The notes beneath the pieces were generated by a model that saw only the letters and a list, made by a program, of their open reading frames with translations, searched no databases and was not told the DNA's origin. This document shows positions 1-40,000 of a stretch of 40,000 nt of DNA, piece by piece (the stretch's first letter is position 1; every line of letters begins with the position of its first letter). This DNA comes from Phoronis ovalis (Eukaryota > Phoronida > Phoronidae), in NCBI GenBank assembly GCA_028565635.1, contig JAOXYB010073610.1:1-40000 (forward strand), written 5' to 3'. Position numbers and translations under genes: made by a program.

Positions 1-520
1 TATATATAAGGCGTTATCCTTATTGTGATCGTTGGCTTTCCTTTCCAAAATTAAAGGGCTTAAGTAGGAAAAACGGATGAAAGATACAATCCTTGGCTAA
101 TGGAGAGGTGATGTGTTTTCAGCTTTTGACGAGATCCGCTCATTACCTGATGCTAACATGATCTTCTAAACTAGTGGAAGCAATGTTGACATAATCCCAG
201 TGTCCTGGAACACGTGTACATGTCCTTCAACTAAATATGTATACTTCCATAAATACTGACCTATAAAATCAACGCTATCACTAATTTTTAATTTGGGTGG
301 TTGTTGACCAAAAGATAATTAGGGTTAATTAGGCCTCGTTTTGTTACAAAAATGGGCACAATTAACATGACGTTATTGCATTAACGTAGAACCAACGTTT
401 AGCATTAGGACTGGCAAAATATTAACATTAAAATCGGCCCTCTAATGATGCTTTAAAAAGGAGAAGCTTTAATACAATTCCCTTTCCTTTATGAGAAATA
501 ATGCTTTCTACTGCTTTCAG
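1..520 (+). other. Partial intron of gene A
   Basis: Intron sequence up to the acceptor CTGCTTTCAG at 511-520. The stretch near 300-420 aligns loosely with 19810-19990, the matching intron of gene B. In B this intron is 641 bp, so the previous exon of A is expected about 120 bp left of the window. No coding sequence is seen. Confidence 0.75.
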
Positions 521-8372
<7,852 letters not shown>

Positions 8373-8505
8373 TAGAACATCATCGTAACTGTATGTAATA
8401 TTTTATAGGCATGAGCTGCTGCTTTCTGTCAAGCTTACGGTGGCACGTATACTGTAATTTCCTTGCTTTGTGTCTGGAGCTACGTGTACATATCTAATTA
8501 ACACC

Positions 8506-9008
8506 CAGTCTGAATAAATCCACCCGTTAGTGTTCCGTGCCTTCTCAACTAACTAACGTATGGGCTTAACCATAGTCAATTGTTGTTATATCACTTCAGT
8601 TTAACAAGAGCGAAATAAATACGTCATTAAACTTTTGACCCGACTTTTCCCAACCGAAATAAGCCTTTGCCTCTGCGTGATCCATCGTCAGCTACTACGT
8701 GTATTCTGTGTTGAGTCATTATGAATAGGTATCGCCGGGGCGCCCGCTTCTTGCTTAGTGGACTATAGATAAACTGTGGCATGACAGAATATGTGTGATG
8801 ATCGACCCATTTTTACTAGCTACCCGCTTAATTAGTCCACTGTTTTGATTGGTTTGAAGACTTTCGCGGATATTTCATACATAAATAAAAGGATTATCGT
8901 TCTTCTGCTTTTCGAGATAATAACCATATATTGACCATGGTTAAGTACCAAAGTCCAGACTTTAGTTGAGGAGGTACGAAACACTAACGGATAGATTTAT
9001 TCAGACTG
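8506..9008. mobile_element. MITE-like element with long terminal inverted repeats
   Basis: 503 bp bounded by inverted repeats of about 47 bp: the left end starts CAGTCTGAATAAATCCACCC and the right end is its near-perfect inverse, finishing AAATC/TATTCAGACTG. It is flanked on both sides by the direct repeat ATTAACACC (8497-8505 and 9009-9017), a 9-bp target-site duplication. There is no transposase frame, so it is non-autonomous. A 9-bp duplication suits Mutator-like elements, though other superfamilies remain possible. It sits in the 3' flank of gene A; the paralogous position in gene B (near 25677-25685) is an empty site. Confidence 0.9.
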
Positions 9009-9017
9009 ATTAACACC

Positions 9018-10500
9018 ATACAGCTGTTGCTTATTTGGCTTTTTGTTGTAGTGTTCAAAAATACTCAACTGCAATTTAGTAAATTCAGTAAATTCTTTAA
9101 AATACATTTAAAAAATATAGTAGATCTATTTTTGTTAAAACTACACGCAATCAAAAATAATGCGATTTTCCAAGTTACCAGTAAAGGTGAATGTTGAAAA
9201 ACAGAGATAATATAAAAATATTTAATGGGAATAATATGAAGACCATGTAGACAGGAAATGCCTAACATAAAAGTATACCCTTTCTTGCGGTAAAGAAAGG
9301 ATTTCCTAATATCAGATCATAGAGCGACCCCTTTTTAGCTTTAAGGACAATGTGTTGCGCTTCTACTAGACACTGCCGTGCGCTGTATCGCATATGATAT
9401 GTGAATGTGCATCATGATATCGTACGAGTGCGGATATTTTTTACGACCCGTTTGAAAAAAATCCTGGATCCACGCATGATGTATGATAACAAATGCATTA
9501 ATTTTATTTCTTTTTCAGTTTCAATATTCTCCTGCACATTTTATAAGGTCAGACAGCCGCGATGGAACACAAGTATGAGACATCATTTAAGATGTGGCAC
9601 CATTTAATTGTTGCAGAGTCACATGATAATGACCTCATTACAACATATTGCTGCTAAAAGTAGGATTGTTTGGACGTTAACTCGGACACAAATGGATTTT
9701 TTTAATGTTTTGAAGTATTTTAAAAGCTTGAATTGTAAATATTCTGCAATCTACACAAGCATGTCGTGTTTTGGTACATTTGTCATGAGCACAAAACAGA
9801 TCAGTAATCATAAAATTAAATGTTTCGTTATCTACCAGGTGATATGCACAAAACTGTTTAATGAATAGACAGTAATAATAATGTTATTCAATCTCAGTCA
9901 CACTTAAAAGTATATAATTATATGAAGACATAAGTAGATGTAGTCCGTAGCAAAAAAACTTGACAATTACAGTTACATAATATAGACACAATTATATAGA
10001 AGTAACAACTTAGCACATATTAAAAACCAGCCAGTACTCTGAGAAGTAACTGTATTACTTTAACATGAGCTTTAAAATAATACTTCTAATAGAGGAACTA
10101 GAACCAAAACATTGATTCTTAAATAAGAGTTGCATGATAACTGATTCTATATCTTAGACTGTAATTAAAATGGTGTTATATTTTTAAGTCTTTAATCTAC
10201 GATTTATTAAATAAATCATAGCAGGTCAAGATATTGAAATTTTGGTGTTTTGTTTAATAATATTGAATGCCGCTAATTATTATTGGTAACAAGTTTTTAG
10301 TGCTATCAACTGCACTGGGTTCAATTAAACGTATTTCGCCAAATCTTCGTAATATGTACCTTGGAAGTCGCCATCTTGATTCGTTGTAGTTAAAGACACA
10401 AGCAGATGCAATAAGTATCTATTTTATTTTTGAAGATAAACAATTACTTTACCTGTCAACAAGGTTGACATACATGTATAAGAATGCGAAATTTGGTAAA
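9018..10500. other. Gene A 3' flank shared with gene B
   Basis: Aligns piecewise with 25686-26580. Shared marks are CAGCTGTTGCTT (9021), CTGCACATTTTATAAGGTCA (9532) and CACTTAAAAGTAT (9900). This shows that the duplication that made A and B included downstream DNA. A short hairpin CCTTTCTT...AAGAAAGG lies at about 9280-9301. No gene is seen. Confidence 0.7.
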
Positions 10501-10800
10501 TGTGGAGGAATGGGTGGATGATGGACGGATAATGCGTTGCGATGGTGCTGCTACCTACTAGTATTGGGCTATAATATTAACTTTTGACAGTGTGATGATG
10601 ATTGATGATTAACAGCTATTGCAGTCTGCTGATGGATACAATTGATGAATGGTGTTGGATGTTGAGGCAGCGGAAGGTTATGGTGAAGCGACTGCTGCAG
10701 TACCGTGGTGTGATTATTAAAGGTACTAAGTACGCAAAGGATGAACTTGTGGTGGCGATGATGATGATGATGATGATGATGATGACGACGACGAAGACAA
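10500..10800. repeat. Duplicated GATG-rich segment with microsatellite
   Basis: Contains a GATGATG microsatellite at 10757-10784 followed by ACG triplets to 10793. The segment, including GAATGGTGTTGGATG near 10637 and GGTTATGGTGAA near 10675, has a relative at about 26880-27120. Open frames across it are low-complexity artefacts. Confidence 0.75.
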
Positions 10801-10924
10801 CGGGAAACTATAATGATTTCACATTGATGCTTGAAAACAACATATAGGAAGACCCTAGGGAAGGGGTACCAGGGGCTAGGTGGCTTTTTAGGAAGGCCTT
10901 CAAATGTGGGTGAAATATAGATGC

Positions 10925-11545
10925 GAATCTTCAACAGGTATGCATCTTGAAACTGTGGTTGACAGAGAAATCATTGCATGCCACTTGTGCATATTTGTGA
11001 TGACTGCACATCAAATGACATTGACCTTAAGTTTCAAGGACAAACTATATGTGCCCAGTACATATATCTTGCTGCAAGTTGATAACTATGATAGCTAGAT
11101 GCATCGCTGTAAGCGACGCACACATGTTTGTGGGGATTACAAAGCAAATAATCACATGGCTTTGACCTTGAACTAGATCTTCAAGGTATACTATTAGATA
11201 CAGTCATCGTTCCAAGTCAAGCTGCATGTTTGTAATGACAGGCCGGAAGTGCTTTCATGACCTTTGACCTTTACATTGATGTTCAAGGTTAAGATATAGA
11301 CCTCTTTAAAATACGGTATATATCTCGAAAACTATAATAGGTAGAAATGTCGTGTCGGACATATTACATGTTTGAGTATTGTGTGTCAAATGATTATATG
11401 AATTGTGTCCTTGACCCATATCCACAAGGTCAAACAATCAACACATATTACGTTACGGGCGCATAATAAATATTGGTTCACATCTCAAAAACTATGACGT
11501 ATAGAGATATCGTTCATAGTCAGCAAGAGTGTTTGTGATCAATTA
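10925..11545. repeat. Decayed tandem repeat with TGACCTTGA-like cores
   Basis: Roughly four degenerate units of about 100-150 bp. Each has a core such as TTGACCTTGAACTAGATCTT and CAAGGT (near 11030, 11163, 11268 and 11410), separated by a block like TATATCTCGAAAACTATAAT (near 11070, 11330, 11490). Such arrays are frequent in bivalve genomes, which is part of the taxonomic inference. No gene is seen. Confidence 0.65.
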
Positions 11546-13061
11546 AAAGAAATCAGTATCAATCTGTTACTTGAATTAGCTGTCATTAATTGGTAGGACT
11601 TATCTGTACTAAATTTTATGAATGAAAATGCACTGGTCCGTTATCTTTCAAAGTACAGAAAAATTAATCACTGTTATCATTCGGATTTTCCGAACACTTT
11701 TACTACATGTATATTTTGTTCCAAAATGACTTCTTAATTGTATGGTGTCTCTATATTATTCAATATATACATACTAAAGCCCTGTGAATATGAATGTCAC
11801 CAACATTGTTCTATCAGATGTAGTAAGGAGGCATCTAATGGTTGGATTTTTTAGACCAAAGCCTTCTAAGAATGATCAATGTAAATAGAATGCGTGTGAC
11901 AACAGCACATTCATGCAGACCAATGACTAGTACTTGTACTGTTATTATAGCCCGATAATTATTAAAGTTAATTTTCAAGAGCAGTCGATATAGGGCTAGA
12001 AGTGCTCGGAGGTACAGGTCCTACGGGACATAGTACGAAGTCACATGAAATCGGTTCATGTTCAGGCTTTGCTTCTTAATTTGGAGGTGGCATCTTAGAA
12101 TGATCAACTTTTGATCCGAAAATTTGGTATTTCTTTGGCAGTCGTCAAAGCGGTTTCTGCTTAGATCTTGAAAACTCTGATAAATAGTGAGTTAGGTGAA
12201 ACTCAGGTAAATTAAGGTTGCGGTTATACCTATATCTAACACACGAATTACTCATAGCAGCCACCTTATTATATGTAAAATTATTATCATGTTTTTTATC
12301 GTTTTCTAAGGTCGTGTTTATAGGTCAAATTTGAGATTCCAATTTGCAAAAATGAAGTAAGAAAAAATGTTATATAAGTACATTGAACTTAGATGTCGCC
12401 TAAATGCACCAGAAAGTATTATATTTTTTTATAGTGTCTGTGATTTCGATTTTATCATACAGAACTAAATTAACCTGTGTTATACAGCATCTAATTTTAA
12501 TAGATATGTAATCAAGGTACATTAACATAACAAAGGCATATTGCCTGCTGAATAATCTTTTGGCTTGGGGTACATTTACTCTGGAGCGACACGTATAAAG
12601 AAGTATGAAAAAAAGTAGAAGTATAAAAAAACGTGTAATACTAGATTAATAGAAAATCAGAAAACAGAATGTAGATTAAAAGGTTATGTTTACTACGATA
12701 ACTGCATAAATGATGTAAACAAGTATGTATTACCCACATCAATCATCAAAATAATGTAACGATTGATCGTTATCCTGTTTTAAGTCTACTAGAACCTGTT
12801 GTGAATGTACCAGTTTAGTCAACGCACGATGCTTCTACTTCCATGTTTTATATACACGCACATATTCCCTTAGTCTTTTATAACAAAGATTGATTTTCTT
12901 TCCATATATTCGCAGTCTCATTATCATAACTATCAGTCTAAGAAATTACACACCCTCAAAAGCAGCGGCAGTTCTCTTATTGTTGTTTGTAAAAAGTATA
13001 TTATTTCGACCTATACCTTCGTCAAAACAGTTTTTTTTCTCCGTTTTTATTGATATTGAAA
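11546..13061. other. Intergenic DNA and presumed promoter region of gene B
   Basis: A+T-rich with no coding sequence. A TATATAC-like stretch lies near 12849, about 210 bp upstream of the gene B start codon, and could serve a core promoter, but nothing else supports it. No recognised regulatory motif is claimed. Confidence 0.4.
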
Positions 13062-25517
<12,456 letters not shown>

Positions 25518-25585
25518 AAGTAGCACCTCTGTTACATACATTAGACCAATCTTTAGTACGTCAGTCGCAAAATAGCAGCTTTGTG
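25518..25585 (+). pseudogene. Relic of the lost gene B tail
   Basis: Downstream of the early stop, the sequence still aligns with the end of the gene A tail. ACACCTCTGTTACAT-like bases are followed by a frame reading DQSLVRQSQNSSFV (about 25544-25585) against the A ending IVHRSPSSSFV. Indels and stop codons separate it from the live frame. Confidence 0.75.
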
Positions 25586-26634
25586 TGCCTGAGCTGCCAC
25601 CTATGCCAAGCTTACAGTGGTACGAATACTGCCAAAATACTTTTTGTGGCTGCATGGAGTTGCATGTACATAGCTGATTAAAATCATGCAGTTGTTGCTT
25701 ATATATTTGGCTTAATTAAATTGTATTGGTGCACTAACTTCAATTTACCTCTGCAGTTGTTTCAATTTTTCTCAGCAAATTCATAAAAAATACTTCCAGT
25801 AGATCTGTTTGCGAGAAGACTACATGCAGCCAGTAATTACGAGGGTTTTCGTTTTACCTAGCACATGTGAGAGTAAGGTTCTCTGTTACGTACGGCTTCA
25901 TATAAAAGTAGGAAATTAATGTTCTCGTTACCAAGAAACAAGTACTACGAAAATACTCTATCCTTTACATATTTATTACAGTTGTGAATAATATTTATAA
26001 CATCTGTTTAAGAGCCTTTCCATTGATACAACCCTATCCTTCCTTTTAACTTCTGTTTTTACTTAAATACATAAATACATGATAAGATAACGATTTTATT
26101 TTTTTTTTAGTTTCAGAATTCCCCTGCACATTTTATAAGGTCAACCAGCTGCGATGGAACACAAGTGTGATACATTTTCAAGATGTGATATTATTTAATT
26201 GTTGTAACGTCATATCATGATAATGACTTCATTACTGTTTTAAAATAGTAATTTGGACGCTTACTCTGACGCAAATGGATTGTTTAATGCCTCGGAGTAT
26301 TTTAAAAGCTTTAAATTGTAAATATCATATAATGTACACGTGCATGCCTTGTGTTGTTGTAGTACATTTTTCCTGTGCACAGCATATCAGTAACCGTAAA
26401 TTTAGATGTTTCATGTGAGATGAAAGAATTAGTAATTGAATAAGGCTATTTTATCTGAGACACACTTAAAAGTATTTGTATGATAACATAAATAGATGTT
26501 TGGCCCATATCTAAATACTTGACAATTAAAAAATCAATAACAGCGCGCAAGTACTTAGAAGTAACCAAATAACAATGTTATGAATTTGGTATAATGAAAA
26601 AATTGATTTCCCCATCATAACACGTCGTGCAAAA
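25586..26634. other. Gene B 3' flank, paralogous to that of gene A
   Basis: Aligns with 8400-8500 and 9018-10020. At 25677-25685 the uninterrupted ATTAAAATC corresponds to the target site of the MITE in the A flank, so it is an empty site. A long T run lies near 26100. No gene is seen. Confidence 0.7.
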
Positions 26635-26830
26635 TTCTGTTCAGTCACAAATAAAGATAATCTTGCCCAATTGTTCGTGCAGTATTAACCAATTAACTTT
26701 TATTACAACCGACCACCAGAGGGAAAACGAGTGATTTGATAGCTGGGAATTGAACTAATTTCATCAACTTTTTTATACAAAATAACATTCAAATTGTAGA
26801 TTTATATCCACTGTCAAATAAAATACGCTC
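26635..26830 (+). repeat. Dispersed repeat family R1, copy 4
   Basis: Contains TTCAGTCACAAATAAAGATA, TTCGTGCAG, TTAACCAATTAACTTTT and a decayed AATAACATTCAAATTG segment. It is intergenic, downstream of gene B. Confidence 0.68.
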
Positions 26831-26835
26831 GGCCA

Positions 26836-27133
26836 CTACAGTAGAAACAATGGGTGCCACATAAAAAATGCGAATGTTGGCAAATACGGTAACGGATGGA
26901 TGATACGTGACTGTAGTGTTGCTATGGATTGTGCTTCGTCAACTATTGACGGCGTGATGATGTATGGATAATCGGATGATTGATAATTGATGATTACGGG
27001 CACTGCTAAAATGAGGAATGGTGTTGGATGAAGAGACTGCGGAATGTTATGGTGAACTGCTGTAGTGTCGTAATGCGACAATGAAAGGAATGAGTGTGGC
27101 AAAGGGTAAATTGAAGGATGATGTGGGATGACA
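26836..27133. repeat. Second copy of the GATG-rich segment
   Basis: Related to 10500-10750 (GGATGAT clusters, GAATGGTGTTGGATG near 27017, GTTATGGTGAA near 27047) but without the expanded microsatellite. Confidence 0.65.
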
Positions 27134-27673
27134 TTATATGGTAGCAGAATAATCTAGGGGATTAATGTAATGTGGGCAACAATGGCAACTCGGGGATGAT
27201 GATGGCAGAGTTAGAATGTAATCATGGACGATAGAAGATGATGAGAAAGAAACAGTTACTGTACTTTTTGCAGGCTGTAGTCTGCCAGTAAAGTGATTAA
27301 TAATCTGTGGGTAATCTGACAAATGGAGAACTATTGTGTGTTCACAATTATTCTGTGCCATCACTTCTTCAAATTTCGCGTTTGTCAGCGGGTTAACGCA
27401 ATAAATAGTGAGTACGCCTGACTCTATGATGAATGTGAGTACCGCGCAATGCCTGCTAAAACCATACTCACGGGAATGCCATGAGAATCTACAATACTTC
27501 AATGGTCTCAACCAGTTATCTCCGCTTGAATGATTTTCATAACACACAAAATATATGATTTGTTTATGAAGTACATCTACAAATTTGATAACATGTCTAC
27601 TTAAAATATTTGTTATTGATAGCTGTTTAAGGTAACACATGTTTTGAATGGTAACAATTCTCGAGAAAGTCAC
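27134..27673 (-). other. Unrecognised 179-codon open frame
   Basis: An uninterrupted minus-strand frame between genes B and C. Its middle (SGDNWLRPLKYCRFSWHSRE and following) looks protein-like, while the C-terminal third is Ser-rich and comes from repeat-like DNA. No domain is recognised, and splice sites or a promoter were not established. It may be a transposon remnant or chance. Confidence 0.2.
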
Positions 27674-29571
27674 AACTCAGTCTCAAAGGCAAGGGATAGA
27701 AGTAGCCACACGCTAATACCACAAAGTTTTTCAACCATTGTCTTAAAGACTGCTCTGTATAATTAGATTATGTTAGTAACTCGCAGATCATGTTATTTAT
27801 AATGTGGAATTTTACATGTTTTCCAAAATGTGCATTTGTACATGATGCGTTCTGACAAGTTTTACAAGAAATAAAATGTTAGTTATTAATGTGTGATCAT
27901 GCATCTGCGTGCATTGTGCTTAATTGCTGAGGTAATAGGTTGGGAACATTGACTTGCTGAGATTCGATCACCAACACGGTACGCATACTATTCTTGCTAA
28001 TCTTACTACTTTTCCACGTGGCTATATGTACAACTCCTTAAGATTAATTGCCAAATCATATTTCGATTGGTGCACTTAATATTCGTAATAGAAACGGAGA
28101 TATACGCAGTGATAACACGCATTCACATACATTTAATTCAGTAATTGTTTTCCAGATAATCCCGGTCAACCTTTTCTAACTGAATGGGTCTTCAAACCAT
28201 TGTTCCTTGGGAGACATTCTGTCAGTATGGCTGATATGGAAAAATATTTATTTTGTAGAACTAATGACGTTAATTATACAATCGTAAAGCCAAATCTGCT
28301 AATATAATTATGGAAAAGATAATGGTAATAAATTTATTTTAAAGGAATGCTATCATTACTTGCAAAGCTTAATTTTACATGGTAGCAAAATACAGCTTGT
28401 AAATCGTGTCCAGTGCGCATGACAATACTTCAAAATAAAAAAACTCTGCTAGTTGTACATTTACTAATTTACTTGTTTCTTTTTAGGTCAGCGAATACAA
28501 GCAGTAGGGAGAATTTGTACCATACTCATTTTGGGAAGCATTCTATACGAGCACATATGTCACGCCTCGGTATAAAGTGGTGCGATTTATACTGGATTGC
28601 TTGGAAACTGATAAATGGAACAAAAAATCTATAGCAATCAAATAAAATAGGCGCTTTAGTGAACACTGGTTTAGTTGTAAAGAATGTAAAACATATTGTT
28701 GTCGCACTCTACATATAACAAGAGTGAAAAATAGATACATCGTTAAATGATTATTGAACTAAATAAGTTGCTTTACCAAGATAAATTCATATTGCTATAA
28801 TTTTTCAATTTCGTCTTAATGTTTGTTAGCAAATCCTTTTATTGTTTACAAATAAACTGCATAGCATTTTGCATCGTATCGATGTGGAATCTTTTAAAAC
28901 ACCCAACACTGACTGAATGCTAACAGTTTGTTTTGAGAAAAACTTTAATCACACAAAAGATTATTTAAAATTGTATACGAGTTTAGTATTTATTTAGCAA
29001 TTGCATTCAGACCGGATTCGACAATAAATCAAACGGTAAAAATAGATGCCGTCAGTAAATACGAGGTATAAATTAAAATTACTTCATGCAATAAATTTTG
29101 CTATATGATCAGCTAAGCTGGTCTTCTTTGTAACGACATTATCTCTTTATCCTCTTTGTTTATGACGTCAATATTTTGTGACGTTTATACTTGTGTCTGG
29201 GTACCATCACAGTTGCTTGTCACAAAATGTGCAGCGGAGTACTGGAACTGAAAGACAAATGATTAAGTATTGTTTTAAGAATTTCGCTATAATTCATACA
29301 TTTTACATATAACATCATTCTGAAACTGATTTAAGTAAAATGGAAGTGAAGGGTATTTGTTCTTAGCTGTAGCACATCGAAATCTTGCAAATTATGTTTA
29401 AGATAAAACTCAATCATTTCGAGAGTAACCGAAACTTATTATACAGAACTCTCTAATTCAAAGGGCATGTATAAACTAACCATATGTATAAACTAATGCA
29501 TATACGTTTGAGAACTAATATCAAAGCAGCAACTAAATGTGTACAAAAAGGTTTGACTGCCAGGGTTCTGG
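27674..29571. other. Intergenic DNA
   Basis: A+T-rich with no coding sequence recognised. A perfect CRE (TGACGTCA, 29163-29170) is followed 15 bp later by a half site. A B-box-like stretch (TGATCGAATCTC, minus strand, near 27961-27972) hints at a decayed SINE. Confidence 0.5.
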
Positions 29572-29871
29572 ATGAGGATAAATAAAGGGTATTATAAACC
29601 GGTGACCCCAGGGGTCAGACTCAAATATATTACTGGTACCTATGCGCGTGAATGGGTTTTTGAAAAAGCCCCTAAATGCGTTTTCCCATTTTTAAAGTTG
29701 ACTCGTTTCACCGACTGGAAGAAATTTTATATACCCTATTATAAATGCTTTGAGGATTTTTTTTTTAGAAAATGCCAAGGAATTATGGGAAATTCACTCA
29801 CTTTTGAGATGAAGTTTGGTCAAGTGGTTGGCCGTTTTAATTCGAGTTTTGATGCTCTAAACGCGTACTAA
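29572..29871 (+). other. Unrecognised 99-codon open frame
   Basis: ATG at 29572. Aromatic- and Lys-rich, with segments such as CVFPFLKLTRF and MKFGQVVGRFNSSFDALNAY. No family is recognised. It lies in intergenic DNA about 330 bp beyond the gene C stop. It could be a small gene, a transposon piece or chance. Confidence 0.2.
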
Positions 29872-30196
29872 TCAAATAAGGTATCCTTTTGTACTTAGAC
29901 TTGTCCTGTTATCGAAAAATGTAACCCTAAATGCGTAACGCGCGTTAATGTGCTTAGTTCTTAAAAATCATTCTTTTTACGCGTTTTTTGTTCACGCACA
30001 TGGGTACCAACCATTGATTTGAATCGGACACCCGGGCGGTGACAACAGACTACGGTAAAATCAGAGATTTATGTTGTCCACAAGGTATAACTACAACTAC
30101 ACGCATAGGAAGCCCGGTTTGTAGTTAATCAATAGGGGATTCTTGCCGCTGCATGCCTACAAACTCTACATACAGCGATGCCCAGCGATGATACTT

Positions 30197-39848
<9,652 letters not shown>

Positions 39849-40000
39849 CTGAATTCATTGGAAGAGAAATACAATTATATTGCAAACGTTTGTTAAGCTA
39901 CTAATCCGGAAATTACTGTTATCCCGGATAAGAGTATCTACTATCCCGGGAAGTTAAAATACAAAACGCTTAACAAATGTTTGTCTCCACGTGTGTATAA

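Noticed and set aside
10569-10934. His-rich minus-strand frame and Met-rich plus-strand frame
   Set aside because: Both are readings of the GATGATG microsatellite.
28413-28634. 73-codon plus-strand frame with a hydrophobic start
   Set aside because: No homology, and it is within the length expected by chance; its second half is not protein-like.

Overview
This is animal (eukaryotic) nuclear DNA. It is A+T-rich and intron-rich, and its coding content is three copies of an AMPA-like ionotropic glutamate receptor (iGluR) gene. The proteins keep the invariant [13 protein letters not shown] gating motif, the FMQQG pore loop, YEGYC and [12 protein letters not shown] ligand-domain motifs, and an AMPA-type M4 segment ([17 protein letters not shown]). 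Divergence from vertebrate GluA, the degenerate tandem repeats with TGACCTTGA-like cores, and the many small inverted-repeat elements suggest a lophotrochozoan, most likely a bivalve mollusc. That placement is inference.

Layout. (1) Gene A, + strand, ten 3' exons between 521 and 8372; its first six exons should lie left of the window. (2) Intergenic DNA 8373-13061: a complete MITE-like element with a 9-bp target duplication, a GATGATG microsatellite segment and a decayed tandem repeat. (3) Gene B, + strand, complete: 16 exons from 13062 to 25517 that join without a frame break into 876 residues. (4) Intergenic DNA 25518-30196 with repeat copies and two unrecognised open frames. (5) Gene C, - strand, ten exon positions from 39848 down to 30197; its 5' end is outside the right edge. 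B and C converge.

A and B are a tandem duplication: exon 7 recurs 19,588 bp apart, exon lengths and phases match, and introns and about 1.5 kb of 3' flank still align. C is an older, inverted paralogue. B has lost 11 codons of the amino-terminal domain and, through an early stop, the C-terminal PDZ-type tail that A keeps.

The most unusual observation is in gene C. It has two versions of the exon coding for M3 and the start of ligand lobe S2 (35248-35446 and 33097-33295). Both are exactly 199 nt, enter in phase 2 and leave in phase 0, so using both or neither shifts the frame. They look like mutually exclusive exons that swap ligand-contact and gate-flanking residues. A and B have one copy only. 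This differs from the vertebrate flip/flop exon pair, whose counterpart (115 nt in C) is single here. The intron downstream of exon 13 in C, at the position of the vertebrate R/G editing intron, holds a 670-bp fold-back palindrome about 40 nt from the splice donor.

All three receptors have Gln at the Q/R pore site (predicted calcium-permeable if unedited). They also have His and Asp where vertebrate AMPA receptors have Tyr450 and Glu705, a combination known from GluN2 subunits.
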